Of a stretch of 64,000 nt of DNA, positions 62,126 through 64,000 are shown one piece after another. Below the pieces are notes generated by a model. That model did not search any database and was not told where the DNA came from. It saw only the letters and a program-made list of their open reading frames with translations. Both the position numbers and the translations under genes were made by a program. Source of the DNA: Mucilaginibacter tundrae (GTDB taxonomy: Bacteria; Bacteroidota; Bacteroidia; Sphingobacteriales; Sphingobacteriaceae); assembly GCF_013408825.1 (NCBI RefSeq), contig NZ_JACCBZ010000002.1, positions 1-64,000 on the forward strand, written 5' to 3'. Numbering within the stretch: the first letter of the stretch is position 1; each line of letters opens with the position of its first letter.

Positions 62126-62737
62126 TTATTGTGCTCCTATATATGCCCAGTGAACAATTTGTTCAATTGCAACAAGAATGCTTTGTCTTCCTTCCTCAGA
62201 ATTAATATCCATATCAGTAAATGAACTGCCATTAAAGATAGTATGCAAAATAGTGTAATAAATCCCGCCAACCAATAAAGCTGCAATAGGCCGGAAGTTA
62301 ACCTTACTTTCTTTAAAATGACTATCGGTCATTTCCAAAAATTTTTGCCCCATTGATTCTCTTGCATTGTGAATGCTCCGCATCATAGGACTATCGGCTG
62401 AAAGTTCCCATAATATGAGCCTTTGCATCTCCTTTTGTGATACAAAGAAACTGAATTGGTTTTGAAGAATGGCAGTGATAATTTGTTCACTTCCTGTAAA
62501 CTCCTTTTGCTCTAACATCGTTTTCATTTTTTCTGAAAACAATAACCAATAATCGTTTTCTACAATGTAAGCTTCTATTAAATGATTAAGCCCACCAAAA
62601 TATCTATATATTAATTTTCTATCTACTTCAGCAACTTTTGCTATAGTGCTAATCTTTAAAGTCGAAAATCCATCTCTCTTTATAATCACCCCAACGGCGT
62701 CGATCAATTTTCTTTTAGTTGCTTCTTTATCTTTCAT
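62126..62737 (-). CDS. TetR-family regulator
   Basis: 203 aa. N-terminal HTH: LIDAVGVIIKRDGFSTLKIS, TIAKVAEVDRKLIYRYFGGL. The C-terminal ligand-binding domain is helical and full length. Targets are unknown; no efflux gene is adjacent in the window. Confidence 0.9.
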   Translation of the reverse strand: MKDKEATKRKLIDAVGVIIKRDGFSTLKISTIAKVAEVDRKLIYRYFGGLNHLIEAYIVENDYWLLFSEKMKTMLEQKEFTGSEQIITAILQNQFSFFVSQKEMQRLILWELSADSPMMRSIHNARESMGQKFLEMTDSHFKESKVNFRPIAALLVGGIYYTILHTIFNGSSFTDMDINSEEGRQSILVAIEQIVHWAYIGAQ

Positions 62738-63372
62738 ATTTGTTATAGGGATAGGATTTCAACAATGTCAATTATTTACTTTGAGATATGTTTTTTGAGA
62801 TAAATGATAAAATACCGAAACTACCCTGTTTACTTGTAGCTCTCTTTACTATTTAGCCTAAAGAATTAAAAACACTGATGAATACTGGCCGATTGTTGGT
62901 TTGCATCGTTTTCTCAATACTTCAGTTTCATGAACAAAATGGATATTTGTTTATACAGTCAGCAGTCAGAATTATTATAGAAAAATTCAGCGAATTAATT
63001 CAAAAAACACTAAATGGACATCTTTTTACTCGCAAAACAGATTAATAAGGCACTATTAGGCAATTAGTGAAAGTTAAATTAATGGTTATATATGAAACAA
63101 TTAACTGGCAATGGCTATTTTCAGTGTATTAATGAAAGTATTAAATAGTTACCTCGACTTATTTTATATGCCTTATAAAAATGTTTCCACAACTGTACAC
63201 ATAGCGTAATCAAATTTTGCAAACTCAAAATGCTTGTTGTAAGTATGTGGAGGCGGCAGTATTATTTATGAATTATTTTAATACCAATTGGCACCATCAA
63301 AATCATATTACCCGGGTATGGAATTGATAAATACTTCGTTGATATCCGAACTAGAATTGTTTATAACAAAAA
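62738..63372. other. AT-rich gene-free region
   Basis: About 635 bp upstream of the TetR gene and downstream of the AraC gene. I see only AT-rich sequence with stops in all frames and no clear RNA, repeat or gene remnant. Confidence 0.4.
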
Positions 63373-64000
63373 TTAAACTTTGGTTGGTGCGGTTCCATAC
63401 TCTTTTTTAAATGCAAAAGAAAAATGAGAAAGGTCATTAAACCCTACATCCATATAAACATCAGATACTTTATGACCTTTCTCTTTGATCAGCACATACG
63501 CGTCCTTAAGGCGTTGTTTTTGTATCCAGCGGTTAGGTGAACTATTGAAAATGCGTTCAAAATCACGCTTGAAAGAAGCAAGGCTTCTACCTGACAGGTA
63601 AGCAAACTGACTAATATTAGCATTGAATTTATAATTCCTGTTCATAAATGTTTCCAGATCAATCTTGCCTGGATCGCTAAAATCGAAAAGCAAATTTTTT
63701 AATTCGGGATTGGTTTGTAAAAGTATCATTATAGCTTCGTTAACCTTAAGCTCAGTAAGCATATCATTTGAACATCCTGCCCCATCAATATAAGGGGATA
63801 ACGAATCAAAATATTTATTAAGCAGTTCATTCGGACGCAGCAGTAATAAATTTTCACCTTTATAACTACTATCCATATACAGTTTATGATTGATACTAAA
63901 CTGTTGCAAAGTTTCCTTATCCATCTGGACGGTAAGCGATTTAAATTCACCATCTGGTAGGCTAAGCTTAATGAATTTTGAGAGTTGATTTTTTCTGAAA
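63373..64000 (-). CDS. AraC-family regulator, cut by window edge
   Basis: The frame stays open from 63373 through 64000, so the true start lies outside. The C-terminal AraC domain is clear: FAYLSGRSLASFKRDFERIF, SPNRWIQKQRLKDAYVLIKE and VSDVYMDVGFNDLSHFSFAF. The ATG at 63924 (183 aa) is internal: the codons before it (KLSLPDGEFKSLTVQ) read as protein. It belongs to the AraC type with an N-terminal sensing domain. Confidence 0.88.
   Translation of the reverse strand, partial: FRKNQLSKFIKLSLPDGEFKSLTVQMDKETLQQFSINHKLYMDSSYKGENLLLLRPNELLNKYFDSLSPYIDGAGCSNDMLTELKVNEAIMILLQTNPELKNLLFDFSDPGKIDLETFMNRNYKFNANISQFAYLSGRSLASFKRDFERIFNSSPNRWIQKQRLKDAYVLIKEKGHKVSDVYMDVGFNDLSHFSFAFKKEYGTAPTKV

Overview
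The window looks like an accessory chromosomal region of a Bacteroidota genome, most likely family Sphingobacteriaceae (Mucilaginibacter/Pedobacter-like). Evidence: a SusC/SusD pair, Bacteroidetes-type Tra conjugation genes (traE/F/G/J/K/M), an RteC-type regulator, DUF932/DUF3945 element genes, TAnnTTTG-type promoters and A-rich leaders instead of strong Shine-Dalgarno sites. No rRNA or tRNA gene was recognised.

Layout. (1) 1-4.3 kb, minus strand: a compact mobile module of tyrosine integrase, excisionase-like HTH protein, two related unknown proteins and a phage/plasmid gene II/X-like replication protein, ending in a terminator. Behind the integrase lie a long hairpin and 22-nt direct repeats. 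(2) 4.4-4.8 kb: gene debris. (3) 4.95-9.1 kb, plus strand: secreted and membrane proteins, including an aspartic-peptidase-like lipoprotein. (4) 9.1-19.9 kb: an island with five separate TIR-type proteins, all with a W-x3-E signature. One is joined to a GNAT-like N-terminus. The others sit with a SLOG-like nucleotide-sensor protein, a membrane coiled-coil protein and a KGGVGR-type P-loop ATPase carrying a transmembrane helix and a C-terminal GH25 lysozyme-like domain. This is the strongest candidate for an undescribed system: ligand sensing and TIR signalling coupled to a membrane-anchored, periplasm-facing wall hydrolase. (5) 20-23 kb: a small secreted protein, a two-component system, a hidden proline-rich micropeptide and a highly structured non-coding stretch. 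(6) 23-33 kb, plus strand: a second defence-like set (DUF3892, degenerate PLD nuclease with membrane helices and coiled coils, VWA-like protein, DUF4236/SH3b membrane protein, HsdR-N nuclease, DUF6119-type protein). (7) 33.4-48.6 kb, minus strand: the transfer region of a conjugative transposon without visible relaxase, coupling protein, traN or traO. It has three tandem related periplasmic proteins, and palindromic repeat elements have entered coding sequence. (8) 48.8-61.5 kb: a LuxR-type membrane regulator, GNAT and AONS-like PLP acyltransferase, divergent from a frameshifted Crp regulator. Then come a LanKC-like kinase, MauE/DoxX protein and DUF6520-like small protein, converging on a TlpA-like thioredoxin protein, SusD and SusC. 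(9) 61.8-64 kb: XRE, TetR and AraC regulators, the last cut by the window edge.

How it fits together. Regions 1 and 7 give mobility and regions 4 and 6 look like defence cargo. Region 8 looks like a self-contained signalling, peptide-modification and outer-membrane uptake locus. All family names were assigned by reading motifs; no database search was run.
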